64,000 bases of DNA from Comamonas aquatica NBRC 14918 (GTDB lineage Bacteria > Pseudomonadota > Gammaproteobacteria > Burkholderiales > Burkholderiaceae_C): contig NZ_BBJR01000041.1 of NCBI RefSeq assembly GCF_000739875.1, forward strand, positions 1 through 64,000, given 5' to 3'. Below the pieces are notes generated by a model that did not search any database, was not told where the DNA came from, and saw only the letters and a list, made by a program, of their open reading frames with translations. Shown in pieces: positions 15,484 through 23,600 of this stretch. Position 1 is the stretch's first letter, and the number at the start of each line of letters is the position of its first letter. The translations under genes were made by a program, and so were the position numbers.

Positions 15484-17085
15484 TCAGCTGCGCTGGGGCT
15501 CCAGCGTCTGCGTGTGGAGCGAGTGGCCGTGCAGGTCTTTGAGCGTCACGGTCAGCGCCTGGCTGCGGTGGTCGATGTCCAGCTGGCCAAAGAACTGGTA
15601 GCCCTCGCTGGGCGCGGCATTCGGGCGGGGCGAGGCCTTGCTGTAGACCACCTCCAGGCCAAAGGTCTTGTCGGCCTCGTTGGGGCCGAAGGTGCCGGCA
15701 TTCAGCGGGCCGGAGACAAATTCCCAGAACGGATCGAAGTCCTGGAATTGCGCGCGCTCGGGGCTGTAGTGGTGGGCGGCGGTGTAGTGCACGTCGGCCG
15801 TCAGCCAGACCACGTTCTTCACGCCCGCATCCTTGATGCCTTTGAGCAGGCGTGCCATCTCCAGCTCGCGCCCCTTGGGCGTGCCGTGCTCGCCGTTGGC
15901 CACGGCCTCCCAGCGCGAGACACCTTGTTCATCCTTGCCGTCGGGCACGAACAGGCCGATGGGCATGTCGCAGGCAATCAGCTTCCAGGTGGCCTGGCTG
16001 GCCTTGAGCCCCTGGATCAGCCACTCGATCTGCGGGCGGCCCAGCAGGTCGGTGTCGGCACTTTCCTGGGTCTGCAGATTGGTGGTGTTGGGGCCGCGGT
16101 AGCTGCGCATGTCCAGCACAAACACATCGGCCAGCGGGCCTTGCGGCAGCACGCGGTAGATGCGCTGGGACTCAGCCGCGCCCCACGGGCGGATGGGCGC
16201 GTATTCCATGAAGGCGCGCTGGCCGCGGGCGGTGAGCAGCTCGACGTTCTTCTCGGTGTAGGCGGCGTTGCCCAGCAGGCTCTTGCTGCTGGAGTAGTTG
16301 TTGGTGACCTCGTGGTCGTCCCACTGCCAGATCTGCGCCACTTCGCTGCCGAAGGCGCGCACATTCGCATCCATCAGGTTGTAGCGGTAGCGGCCCCGGT
16401 ATTCATTCAGGGTTTCGGCCACCTTGGCGACTTCGGGTGTGACCAGGTTCTTCCACAGCGTGCCATCGGGCAGGCGCACTTCGGGCAGGATGGGGCCGTC
16501 GGCATAGATGGTGTCGCCGCTGTGCACGAACACGTCGGGGTTGGTCTGGCGCATGGCTTCGTAGATGCGCATGCCGCCAAAGTCCTCGTTGATGCCCCAG
16601 CCCTGGCCGGCGGTGTCCCCGCTCCACACCAGGCGCAAGCCCTTGCGCGCCGGCTGGTGCGCGGCCTGCGGGGTGCGGAAGTGCCCTTGCTGCACCGGCG
16701 AGCGCACGTTGGCGCTGGCAAAGTCTTCCAGCGTGACGCGGTAGAAAATGTCCTGGCCGGCCGGCAGACCCTGCAGGTCGATGCGGCCCGTGCCGTCGCT
16801 GCTGGCCAGCAGGTCGGGGCCGCGCACGCGCTGGCTTTGGGCAAAGCTGGCGGTGGTGGACCACTCCAGCCACATGCGGGCATCGCGGCTGGCGCGCGCC
16901 CAGACGATGGCGCTGTGGGCCAGCACGTCACCGCTTTGCACCCCCGAGGGCAAGAGGGCGCGGGCGCTGTCGCGGGTGATGGCGGCAGGGGCGGTCTGGG
17001 CCTGCAGCACCTGGGGCAGCAGCCCGGTGCTGCCCAGCAGGGCGCCAGAAGTCAATCCCCAACCCATGAATCGGCGGCGTTCCAT
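15484..17085 (-). CDS. phoD: PhoD-family alkaline phosphatase, Tat-exported
   Basis: 533 residues. The N-terminus MERRRFMGWGLTSGALLG is a twin-arginine signal, so it is exported folded. A fibronectin-like beta domain (about 35-140; GVQSGDVLAHSAIVWARA) precedes the metallophosphatase domain, with the metal-binding blocks WSGDTAGQGWG, HSGDTIYADGP, WQWDDHEVTNNY and LTADVHYTAAHHY. PhoD enzymes hydrolyse phosphodiesters and monoesters in the periplasm using Fe/Ca, usually in phosphate starvation. ATG start with AAGGA nine bases upstream. I saw no clear Pho box before it. The gdhA terminator separates it from the gene upstream, so it is probably monocistronic. Confidence 0.92.
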   Translation of the reverse strand: MERRRFMGWGLTSGALLGSTGLLPQVLQAQTAPAAITRDSARALLPSGVQSGDVLAHSAIVWARASRDARMWLEWSTTASFAQSQRVRGPDLLASSDGTGRIDLQGLPAGQDIFYRVTLEDFASANVRSPVQQGHFRTPQAAHQPARKGLRLVWSGDTAGQGWGINEDFGGMRIYEAMRQTNPDVFVHSGDTIYADGPILPEVRLPDGTLWKNLVTPEVAKVAETLNEYRGRYRYNLMDANVRAFGSEVAQIWQWDDHEVTNNYSSSKSLLGNAAYTEKNVELLTARGQRAFMEYAPIRPWGAAESQRIYRVLPQGPLADVFVLDMRSYRGPNTTNLQTQESADTDLLGRPQIEWLIQGLKASQATWKLIACDMPIGLFVPDGKDEQGVSRWEAVANGEHGTPKGRELEMARLLKGIKDAGVKNVVWLTADVHYTAAHHYSPERAQFQDFDPFWEFVSGPLNAGTFGPNEADKTFGLEVVYSKASPRPNAAPSEGYQFFGQLDIDHRSQALTVTLKDLHGHSLHTQTLEPQRS

Positions 17086-17231
17086 CGTGTGTGTCCTTGT
17101 CGGTCCTGGTGAATAAGCAGCGCAAGGCTAGGCAAGACCTGTGACAAGGCGATGAACGGCGGCGGGCGGACGCGGGCCGCAGGCGGGCAACTGCACGCTG
17201 GCGGATTGGTGGCGCACTGCGTGCGGCCATG

Positions 17232-17258
17232 AAAAAAGGAACCCGAAGGTTCCTTTTT
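17232..17258 (-). terminator. intrinsic terminator of gdhA
   Basis: GGAACC/GGTTCC stem with CGAA tetraloop, flanked by A6 and T5. It lies 30 bases past the gdhA stop on the minus strand. Confidence 0.88.
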
Positions 17259-17287
17259 AGGGGGACAGCGCGCGTCGCGGCTGGCGC

Positions 17288-18634
17288 TCAGATCACGCCC
17301 TGGGCCTGCATGGCTTCGGCCACCTTCACAAAGCCGGCGATGTTGGCGCCGTCGATGTAGCTGATGGAGCCGTCTTCGCGCTTGCCGTACTTCACGCAGG
17401 CGGCGTGGATGCCTTGCATGATCTGCAGCAGGCGGGCGTCGACTTCCTCGGCGGGCCAGCTCAGGCGGGCGGCGTTTTGCGACATTTCCAGGCCCGAGGT
17501 GGCCACGCCACCGGCGTTGGAGGCCTTGCCGGGCGCATACAGCACGCCAGCGGCTTCAAAGGCCTTGGCGGCTTCGATGGTCGAGGGCATGTTGGCGCCT
17601 TCGGCCACGCAGATCACGCCGTTGGCGATCAGGGCCTGGGCATCGGCGGCGTCCAGCTCGTTCTGGGTGGCGCAGGGCAGGGCCACGTCGACCTTGATGC
17701 CCCAGGGGCGCTGGCCGGCCAGGAATTGCACGCCGGGCACCTGGGCGGCGTAGTCGCTGACGCGGCCGTACTGGTGGTTTTTGATCTCCATGAGGGTGGC
17801 CAGCTTCTCGGTGGTGAAGCCGTTGGGGTCGTACACGGTGCCGGAGGAGTCGGACACGGTCACCACCTTGGCGCCCAGCTGCATGGCCTTTTCCACGGCG
17901 TACTGGGCCACGTTGCCCGAACCGGAGACGGACACGGTCTTGCCCTCGAAGGACAGGCCGCGGGTCTTGAGCATTTCGTCGGCGAAGTAGACGGTGCCGT
18001 AGCCGGTGGCTTCAGGACGGATCAGCGAGCCGCCGAAGGTCAGGCCCTTGCCGGTGAACACGCAGGCGGCGCTGTTGGACAGCTTCTTGTACATGCCGGC
18101 CATGAAGCCCACTTCGCGGCCACCCACGCCGATGTCGCCCGCAGGCACGTCGGTGTCAGGACCGACGTGGCGGAACAGCTCGGTCACGAAGGCTTGGCAA
18201 AAGCGCATGACTTCCGCGGGGCTCTTGCCCTTGGGGTCGAAGTCCGAACCGCCCTTGCCGCCGCCCATGGGCAGTGTGGTCAGCGCGTTCTTGAAGGTCT
18301 GTTCGAAGGCCAAGAACTTCAGCACCGACTGGTTCACCGAGGGGTGGAAGCGGATGCCGCCCTTGAAGGGGCCGATGGCCATGCTGTGCTGGATGCGAAA
18401 GCCGCGGTTGACCTGCACCTGGCCCTTGTCGTCCATCCAGCTGACGCGGAACTGGATGATGCGCTCGGGCTCAACCAGGCGCTCCAGCAGGGCGTTGTCG
18501 GCGTACTTGGGGTGCTTCTCGATGAAGGGCCACAGCGATTCCATCACTTCCGTGACGGCTTGCAGGAACTCGGGTTGACCAGGGTTGCGGGTGGCAACGT
18601 CTTGCAGGAATTGCTCGAGGGTGGCGTACTTCAT
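17288..18634 (-). CDS. gdhA: NADP-specific glutamate dehydrogenase
   Basis: 448 residues, the standard length of the hexameric small-subunit type. It converts 2-oxoglutarate and ammonium to glutamate using NADPH. Visible are the substrate site PFKGGIRFHPSVNQSVLKFL, the catalytic Lys region GGGKGGSDFDPKGKS, the DVPAGDIGVGGREVGFM block, TGYGTVYFADEML, and the nucleotide-binding VSVSGSGNVAQYAVEKA. The GSGNVA form, with Ser after the beta strand, goes with NADP preference. It starts ATG at 18634 with a GAAAG nine bases upstream. The preceding 150 bases carry three phased GGTGCAT/ATGCACC dyads, which suggests dedicated control. Has its own terminator. Confidence 0.97.
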   Translation of the reverse strand: MKYATLEQFLQDVATRNPGQPEFLQAVTEVMESLWPFIEKHPKYADNALLERLVEPERIIQFRVSWMDDKGQVQVNRGFRIQHSMAIGPFKGGIRFHPSVNQSVLKFLAFEQTFKNALTTLPMGGGKGGSDFDPKGKSPAEVMRFCQAFVTELFRHVGPDTDVPAGDIGVGGREVGFMAGMYKKLSNSAACVFTGKGLTFGGSLIRPEATGYGTVYFADEMLKTRGLSFEGKTVSVSGSGNVAQYAVEKAMQLGAKVVTVSDSSGTVYDPNGFTTEKLATLMEIKNHQYGRVSDYAAQVPGVQFLAGQRPWGIKVDVALPCATQNELDAADAQALIANGVICVAEGANMPSTIEAAKAFEAAGVLYAPGKASNAGGVATSGLEMSQNAARLSWPAEEVDARLLQIMQGIHAACVKYGKREDGSISYIDGANIAGFVKVAEAMQAQGVI

Positions 18635-18699
18635 GAGGTGGTTCTTTCAGGGCACAAAACAAAAGCGCCGCAGCGCAGCAAAAAATTATGCCAAAAATG

Positions 18700-18778
18700 T
18701 ATGCATGTATGCACCAAAACAGGCATGACTTGTAGAAGATTGGTGCATAGATGCCTTGCTATGGTGCATGTATGCACC
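18700..18778 (-). promoter_or_regulatory. three helically phased dyad operators upstream of gdhA
   Basis: Three 16-bp dyads share the plan GGTGCAT-N2-ATGCACC. Site 3 (18763-18778) is perfect. Site 1 (18700-18715) has a TATGCAT left half and a perfect right half. Site 2 (18742-18757) has a perfect left half and a degenerate right half. Centres are at 18707.5, 18749.5 and 18770.5, so spacings are 42 and 21 bp, or 4 and 2 turns of 10.5 bp. This would place all three on one DNA face, 66-144 bases before the gdhA start. The half-sites resemble NtrC half-sites but face the other way with a shorter spacer. The regulator is unknown; the RpiR protein 1 kb upstream is a candidate. Confidence 0.6.
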
Positions 18779-18929
18779 AAGTTTGTGTGTTTGCGGCAGA
18801 CGCAGGCATGCCACCCGGTCAAGGTGGCCGAGCACTCAATGCTTCTGAATTGATAGCTGGTTGGGGCAAGGTGGATCAGCCATCGTATGCGGCGATGGTG
18901 GTCATGGCGTGGCACGAGTGGCTGCCTGG

Positions 18930-19035
18930 CGCGGTGCTGCTATGGATACGGAAGCTGGTGGCGCACGGTTGTCATGCTGCTGCAATAAAAAAGCGCTTGA
19001 AGCCCTGAAGCTTCAAGCGCTGACAGCTATGAAAA
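18930..19035. repeat. palindromic element, composite copy
   Basis: A mosaic of the family: CTGCTATGGATA, a GCGCACGG stretch, CTGCTGCAATAAAA, and a strong hairpin at 18992-19021 followed by GACAGCTATGAAAA. The hairpin doubles as the terminator of the rpiR gene. Confidence 0.55.
18984..19021 (-). terminator. intrinsic terminator of the RpiR-family gene
   Basis: On the minus strand an 11-bp stem (AGCGCTTGAAG paired with CTTCAAGCGCT, 8-base loop) is followed by TTTTTATT. It lies 74 bases past the rpiR stop and is part of a palindromic repeat. Confidence 0.85.
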
Positions 19036-19094
19036 ATGAGGGTGACGGACCTGGAAGGGGTCGTTGGCCACCGTGCCCGGCCGTGGCCGCGGTC

Positions 19095-19934
19095 TCAGAT
19101 CAACTCGAACGGGATGGCGCCCCACTGGATGGTGTGGGCCGCCAGGCCATAGGCCAGGGCCTGGGCGGCGCTGGTGTCGGTGAGGTGGCGCACCTCGGTG
19201 GCGTGTGGCGTGGTGTGGCAGCGCAGCAGCCAGTCGGACGGCGGGGCATGGCTGGCGGTGTCGGTGATGCAGATCAGCTTGGCGCCCAGCTTGCGCGCGC
19301 GCTCGCACAGGTCGGCCATGTCGGCCCGGATGCCGCCCAGGGCAAACAGCACCACCATGTCACGCGGGGCGATGCGGGCCAGCACGTCCTCGATGGTCTC
19401 GCCGGCGGCGGGCGCGCCGTAGACGGGCTTGTCCAGGCCGCTCATCAGGTGGCCGCGCAGCGAGCGCGCCAGCATGTGGTTGTGCTGCAGGCCCACGCAG
19501 AAGATGGCCGGCGCCTGGTGCAGGGCCGAGGCCATGGCGTCCATGGTGCTGGCCGGTATCTGCGCCAGCGTGGCGGTCAGGTTGTCCTGCAGTTGCTGCC
19601 ACAGCAGCGCGCAGTTGGGCGTGCTGGGGGACAGGGCGATGCCGGCGCTGGGCAGCGGCAGGCCGGAGGTGGTGGCCTCCAGCCGCGCGGTGCGGCGCGC
19701 CTCTTCGTAGCTGTCATAGCCCAGGCGGCGGATGAAGCGCGTGACGGTGGCGTTGGACACGCCGGTCAGTTGGGCCAGCTCGCTGGCGCTGTAGCCTGCC
19801 AGGTTGATGGGGTAGTCCAGCACCACCTGGGCCAGCTTGCGCTCGGTGGGCGAAAAGCTGTCCAGCGCGGCGCGCACGCGGGCGAAGAAGGGGACGGTGA
19901 TGGCGTCCTTGGCAGGGGGGAGGGTGGTCGCCAT
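19095..19934 (-). CDS. MurR/RpiR-family transcriptional regulator
   Basis: 279 residues. N-terminal RpiR helix-turn-helix (about 15-95): FSPTERKLAQVVLDYP, SASELAQLTGVSNATVTRFI, RLGYDSYEEARRTARLE. C-terminal SIS sugar-phosphate-binding domain (about 125-270): IFCVGLQHNHMLARSL, MVVLFALGGIRADMADLCERARKLGAKLICITD. Such proteins sense phosphorylated sugars or related metabolites. The start is six bases after the mutL stop, so it is read on the mutL transcript, an unusual partner. It is followed by its own terminator and then gdhA with its triple dyad. It may regulate gdhA or something elsewhere; no sugar-catabolic genes are adjacent. Confidence 0.9.
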   Translation of the reverse strand: MATTLPPAKDAITVPFFARVRAALDSFSPTERKLAQVVLDYPINLAGYSASELAQLTGVSNATVTRFIRRLGYDSYEEARRTARLEATTSGLPLPSAGIALSPSTPNCALLWQQLQDNLTATLAQIPASTMDAMASALHQAPAIFCVGLQHNHMLARSLRGHLMSGLDKPVYGAPAAGETIEDVLARIAPRDMVVLFALGGIRADMADLCERARKLGAKLICITDTASHAPPSDWLLRCHTTPHATEVRHLTDTSAAQALAYGLAAHTIQWGAIPFELI

Positions 19935-19940
19935 GGTGGT

Positions 19941-21923
19941 TCAGCGGCCTCGCAGGAACAGGCCGTCCAGCTCTTTCATGCTCAGTTGGCGCCAGGTGGG
20001 GCGGCCGTGGTTGCATTGGTCGGAGCGTTCGGTGGTTTCCATCTGTCGCAGCAAGGCGTTCATTTCATCCAGAGTCAGTCGTCGGTTGGCGCGCACGGCG
20101 CCGTGGCAGGCCATGGTAGCGAGGATTTCGTTGCGCGCGCGCTGGATCACGCCGCTGGCGTCCTGTTGTTCCAGCTCGGCCAGCACGCTGCGCGCCAGTT
20201 CCACCGCATCGCCCTGGGCCAGGGTGGCGGGCACGGCCCGCACGGCCAGGGTCTTGGGCGAGAAGGGCACGACCTCCAGGCCCAGCACGCGCAAGGTGTC
20301 GGCATGGGCCTCGGCCGTGGCCACTTCCTGCGGCGTGGCGGCGAAGGTGGCAGGGATCAGCAGCGGCTGGCTGGCGATCGGCTGGTCGTTGCCCAGTTGC
20401 TCCTTCAGCCGCTCGTAGACGATGCGCTCGTGCGCGGCGTGCATGTCCACCACCACCATGCCCTGGGCGTTCTCGGCCAGGATGTAGACCCCGTGGATCT
20501 GCGCCACGGCGCGGCCCAGCGGCCAGGTGGTGTCCGTCCCAGGGTCCTGTGGGGTGGCTGTGTTCGCAATTTCTGTAGCTGTCTGCGCAGTCGCAGTGGG
20601 CGTTGCAGCCGTATTCCATGCCAAATCTGTGGCAGGGGCCGTGGCCACGGTGGTGGTCGGGGCGGGGCTGGCGGGTGTGGCCTCGCGCAGCGGCGCCCAC
20701 AGGGCCTGCAGGTCGTTGACCTTGTGGCCCGCCACCTCCTGCAGGGGCATGGCGTACTGCACCTGCGGCGCCATGGGCGCACGCACGGGGCTGGTGCTGG
20801 GCTGCCAGCCCAGGCTGGCGGGGGCTGCCGGGGCGTTGGCTTCGGTCAACGGGGCCTGCGCGGCGTCGGCCAGCAAGGCGGCGCGCGGCGCGGCCAGGGC
20901 GTCTTCCACTGCGTGCTTGATGGCCTGGTGCACTTCGCGGCTGTCGCGAAAGCGCACTTCGATCTTGGTGGGGTGGACGTTGACGTCCACGCGGGCCGGG
21001 TCCATCTCCACATACAGGGCATAGATGGGCTGCTTGTGCCCGTGCAGCACGTCTTCGTAGGCGCTCTTGGCGGCATGGGTCAGCACCTTGTCGCGCACGA
21101 AGCGGCCGTTGACGTAGCAGTACTGCTGGTCGGGGCGGCTGCGTGCGGCGTCGGGCAGGCCAGCGCGGCCATAGACGGTGATGCCGCTGGAGGCCGAGGT
21201 GCGTTGCACGGTGATGGAGTTGGCGATGAAGTCGTCACCCAGCACATCGCCCAGGCGGCGGGCCTGGGCCTCGTTGCGGTCGGCGCCTTCGGCCAGGGGC
21301 ACGGCGCGCCACTGCTCGACCAGCTTGCCTTCGTGCCAGATGGCAAAGCCCACGTCCGGGCGTGCCAGGGCGTGGCGGCGCACGGACTCGATGCAGTGCG
21401 CCAGCTCGGTGGCATCGCTTTTGAGGAATTTGCGTCGCGCCGGGGTGCTGAAGAACAGCTCCTTGACCTCCAGCGTGGTGCCGCGGTTGCGCGGCGCGGG
21501 GCGCAGCTCGCCACTGCGCGCTTCCAGCAGCCAGGCCTTGTCTTCGCCGTCCAGGCGCGAGAGGATGCTGGTCTCCGACACCGAGGCGATGGCGGCCAGC
21601 GCCTCGCCACGAAAGCCCATGGTGCCCACGTGCTCCAGCTCCTGCAGGTCGCGGATCTTGCTGGTGGCATGGCGCCGCAGGGCCACGGGCAGTTCCTCGC
21701 GCGGAATGCCGCAGCCGTCGTCTTCCACGGCAATCAGCCGTACCCCGCCGGCCAGCAGGCGCACGGTGATCTGGGTGGCGCCGGCATCCAGGGCGTTGTC
21801 GACAAGTTCCCGCACCACCGAGGCGGGGCGTTCCACCACCTCGCCAGCCGCAATCTGGCTGATGAGTTCATCGGGCAGGTCTTGGATGGCGCGGCGCGGC
21901 GCAGCAGGGGCAAAAGCGGTCAT
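19941..21923 (-). CDS. mutL: DNA mismatch repair protein MutL
   Basis: About 660 residues. GHKL ATPase: ELISQIAAGEVVERPASVVRELVDNALDAGAT (motif I), EDDGCGIPREELPVALRRHATSKI, GFRGEALAAIASV, NRGTTLEVKELFFSTPARRKFLK. A transducer domain follows, then a variable Ala/Pro/Thr-rich linker (about 375-460), then the dimerisation/endonuclease domain with DMHAAHERIVYERL (D-x-H-A-x2-E-x4-E) and ACHGAVRANRRL. The endonuclease motif predicts nicking activity, as expected for a lineage without MutH. The linker includes a palindromic-repeat copy read in frame (20570-20615, TATAQTATEIANTA). Two ATGs three codons apart; I use 21923. Followed after six bases by the RpiR gene. Confidence 0.97.
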   Translation of the reverse strand: MTAFAPAAPRRAIQDLPDELISQIAAGEVVERPASVVRELVDNALDAGATQITVRLLAGGVRLIAVEDDGCGIPREELPVALRRHATSKIRDLQELEHVGTMGFRGEALAAIASVSETSILSRLDGEDKAWLLEARSGELRPAPRNRGTTLEVKELFFSTPARRKFLKSDATELAHCIESVRRHALARPDVGFAIWHEGKLVEQWRAVPLAEGADRNEAQARRLGDVLGDDFIANSITVQRTSASSGITVYGRAGLPDAARSRPDQQYCYVNGRFVRDKVLTHAAKSAYEDVLHGHKQPIYALYVEMDPARVDVNVHPTKIEVRFRDSREVHQAIKHAVEDALAAPRAALLADAAQAPLTEANAPAAPASLGWQPSTSPVRAPMAPQVQYAMPLQEVAGHKVNDLQALWAPLREATPASPAPTTTVATAPATDLAWNTAATPTATAQTATEIANTATPQDPGTDTTWPLGRAVAQIHGVYILAENAQGMVVVDMHAAHERIVYERLKEQLGNDQPIASQPLLIPATFAATPQEVATAEAHADTLRVLGLEVVPFSPKTLAVRAVPATLAQGDAVELARSVLAELEQQDASGVIQRARNEILATMACHGAVRANRRLTLDEMNALLRQMETTERSDQCNHGRPTWRQLSMKELDGLFLRGR

Positions 21924-21986
21924 TGACCGCATTGTATGCAGCCCCTTCGGGGCGCTGCGGCAAGAGGTTTTCGGGTCCCGCCGGGA

Positions 21987-22235
21987 TCAGCGGCGACGGC
22001 GGCGACCATCGTAGTAGTCGCTGTTCTGTCCCACCTGGTTGCCGATCAGGGCGCCGGCTGCGGCGCCGCCCACAGTGCCCAGGGTGGAGCCGAACACGGC
22101 ATTGCCCAGCAGGCCGCCGGCCACCGCGCCGACGCCTGTGCCGACCTGGGCATTGCTGGGTGGGCGGTGGGCACAGCCCCCCAGTGCGAAAGCGCCCACA
22201 ACGGCGGCGATCAAAAATGTGCTGCGAGCTTTCAT
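21987..22235 (-). CDS. glycine-zipper 2TM lipoprotein (first of two)
   Basis: 82 residues starting MKARSTFLIAAVVGAFALGGC (lipobox LGGC). The mature part has the OmpA-like glycine zipper VGTGVGAVAGGLLGNAVFGS followed by a second Gly/Ala-rich segment (GTVGGAAAGALIGNQVGQN) and a basic tail (YYDGRRRRR). These short proteins sit in the outer membrane or periplasm, and related ones respond to envelope stress; the function is not defined. The start at 22235 is set by AAGGAGG seven to eight bases upstream. A closely similar protein is encoded at 23238-23456 on the other side of dedA, same strand. A 37-nt palindrome lies 58 bases upstream of the start. Confidence 0.85.
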   Translation of the reverse strand: MKARSTFLIAAVVGAFALGGCAHRPPSNAQVGTGVGAVAGGLLGNAVFGSTLGTVGGAAAGALIGNQVGQNSDYYDGRRRRR

Positions 22236-22292
22236 CATGTGCACCTCCTTGCGTGTCGATAGTCAAACTCAGGCGTGACTGTGCCTGGGTCT

Positions 22293-22329
22293 GCCAGAAC
22301 TTTGCATGAACTTCATGCAAAGTTCTGGC
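22293..22329. promoter_or_regulatory. perfect 37-nt palindrome, possible operator
   Basis: GCCAGAACTTTGCATGAA, a single C, then its exact reverse complement. No T tract follows on either strand, so it is not a typical terminator. It lies in the divergent region between the glycine-zipper lipoprotein (start 22235) and dedA (start 22511). An 18-bp perfect dyad is stronger than most operators and could be a regulator site, a cruciform or a mobile palindrome. Confidence 0.6.
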
Positions 22330-22510
22330 CGGTATTGCAAGTATTTGTGGCTTTGGTTTGCAGGTTGTTGCAGCGCTTGTCGGAGTGTGTGTCCGGCAGA
22401 GGCATCACTTGCCCCGCCGCGGTCCGCACGGGCTGCGCATGGGACTACATTAACGCCTTGTTTGGACGCCGGTCCGCACACGGTGCAGGCTGGACTTTGA
22501 GGATGTTGTG

Positions 22511-23158
22511 GTGGAAATCGTCTCGTTTTTGATCGACTTCATTGTGCATATCGACAAGCACTTGGAGGCCTTGGTCGTGGCCTATGGCGCGTGGGTCTAC
22601 GCGCTGCTGTTCCTGATCGTGTTTGTCGAAACCGGCCTGGTGGTGATGCCGTTCCTGCCCGGGGATTCGCTGCTGTTCATTGTGGGCGCCATGGCCGGTG
22701 TGGGCATGCTGCATTTCCCGCTGGCCTGCGGCATTTTGCTGGCAGCCGCCATTCTGGGCGACCAGTGCAACTACACGGTGGGGCGCATGGTCGGCCCCCA
22801 GGTCTTTCGCTGGGAAAAGTCGCGCTGGTTCAACCGTGCAGCCTTCGACAAGGCCAATGCTTTTTATGAACGCTATGGCGGCGTGACCATCATCCTGGCG
22901 CGCTTCATGCCTTTTATCCGGACCTTTGTGCCCTTCGCGGCGGGTGTGGCCCACATGTCGCGCAGCAAGTTCAGCGTGTTCAATGTGGCCGGCGCCGTGC
23001 TGTGGGTGCTGGGGATTGTGTCAGCGGGCTATTTCTTTGGGAATCTGCTGTGGGTGCGTGAGCACCTGGAAACCATCATCTGGGCCTTGATCCTGATCCC
23101 GGGTGCGGTGGCGCTGTATGGTGGCTGGAAGACCGGGCGGCAGACGCCGCAGGCCTGA
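22511..23158 (+). CDS. DedA-family membrane protein
   Basis: 215 residues, with four to six hydrophobic segments. Family signatures: an amphipathic N-terminus (SFLIDFIVHIDKHLEALV), the re-entrant FVETGLVVMPFLPGDSLLFIVGA with its acidic residue, GDQCNYTVGRMVG, and ILARFMPFIRTFVPFAAGVAHM with the essential Arg pair. DedA proteins act in the inner membrane; members have been linked to flipping of undecaprenyl phosphate or phospholipids and to membrane potential and colistin tolerance. GTG start at 22511 with GAGGA seven bases upstream; a GTG one codon earlier is also possible. Flanked on both sides by minus-strand glycine-zipper lipoproteins and followed by a bidirectional terminator. Confidence 0.93.
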   Translation: MEIVSFLIDFIVHIDKHLEALVVAYGAWVYALLFLIVFVETGLVVMPFLPGDSLLFIVGAMAGVGMLHFPLACGILLAAAILGDQCNYTVGRMVGPQVFRWEKSRWFNRAAFDKANAFYERYGGVTIILARFMPFIRTFVPFAAGVAHMSRSKFSVFNVAGAVLWVLGIVSAGYFFGNLLWVREHLETIIWALILIPGAVALYGGWKTGRQTPQA

Positions 23159-23178
23159 CCCGCGCACGAGTGCCTAGC

Positions 23179-23214
23179 CAAACAAAAAGCCGACCCAGGT
23201 CGGCTTTTTGTTTG
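23179..23214. terminator. bidirectional intrinsic terminator
   Basis: GCCGAC/GTCGGC stem, CCAG loop, with A5/T5 extending into the matched CAAAC/GTTTG flanks. Lies between the convergent dedA and second glycine-zipper genes. Confidence 0.92.
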
Positions 23215-23237
23215 TGCGCTCCTCAGGCGGAGCACGC

Positions 23238-23456
23238 TCATTTCTGGTCTTGGTTCTTACCGATTTGGTTGCCGATCACGGCACCGGCTGCCGCACCGCC
23301 CAGGGTGCCGATGGTGCCGCCCAGCACGGCATCGCCGACGAGACCCCCTGCCACGGCCCCCACGCCGGTGCCCAGTTGCTGGTTGTTGGCGCAGCCACCC
23401 AGGGCCAGGGTGGTGGTCAGTGCCAGGGCGGTCAGCCAAGTGTGTGGTTGTTGCAT
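23238..23456 (-). CDS. glycine-zipper 2TM lipoprotein (second of two)
   Basis: 72 residues starting MQQPHTWLTALALTTTLALGGC (lipobox LGGC). The mature part (NNQQLGTGVGAVAGGLVGDA, then LGGAAAGAVIGNQIGKN) aligns throughout with the protein at 21987-22235, so the two are paralogs separated by dedA. AGGAG eight bases before the ATG sets the start. Probably outer-membrane or periplasmic. The paralog's basic RRRRR tail is replaced here by NQDQK. Confidence 0.85.
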   Translation of the reverse strand: MQQPHTWLTALALTTTLALGGCANNQQLGTGVGAVAGGLVGDAVLGGTIGTLGGAAAGAVIGNQIGKNQDQK

Positions 23457-23600
23457 GCTTGAACTCCTGTCATTCACAAGTCCCTGCAGTATCCGGGGCG
23501 TGCGCTGTGCCCGGCGTCGGGCGTGCTTGCACAGGCCTGTAGGTCCAGGGAGCCTGTGCCTGCCCCACCTAGGGGCAGCCAGCGTCGGGGTGGTGGATGC

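Noticed and set aside
18700-18778. NtrC binding sites for gdhA control
   Set aside because: NtrC dyads read TGCAC-N5 to N7-GTGCA; here the half-sites are in reverse order with a 2-bp spacer, and no -24/-12 promoter was seen.
18861-21926. A 1021-codon plus-strand frame
   Set aside because: Antisense of the RpiR and mutL genes, which have clear motifs on the minus strand.
22293-22329. Intrinsic terminator
   Set aside because: No T tract on either side and the neighbouring genes are divergent, so nothing ends here.
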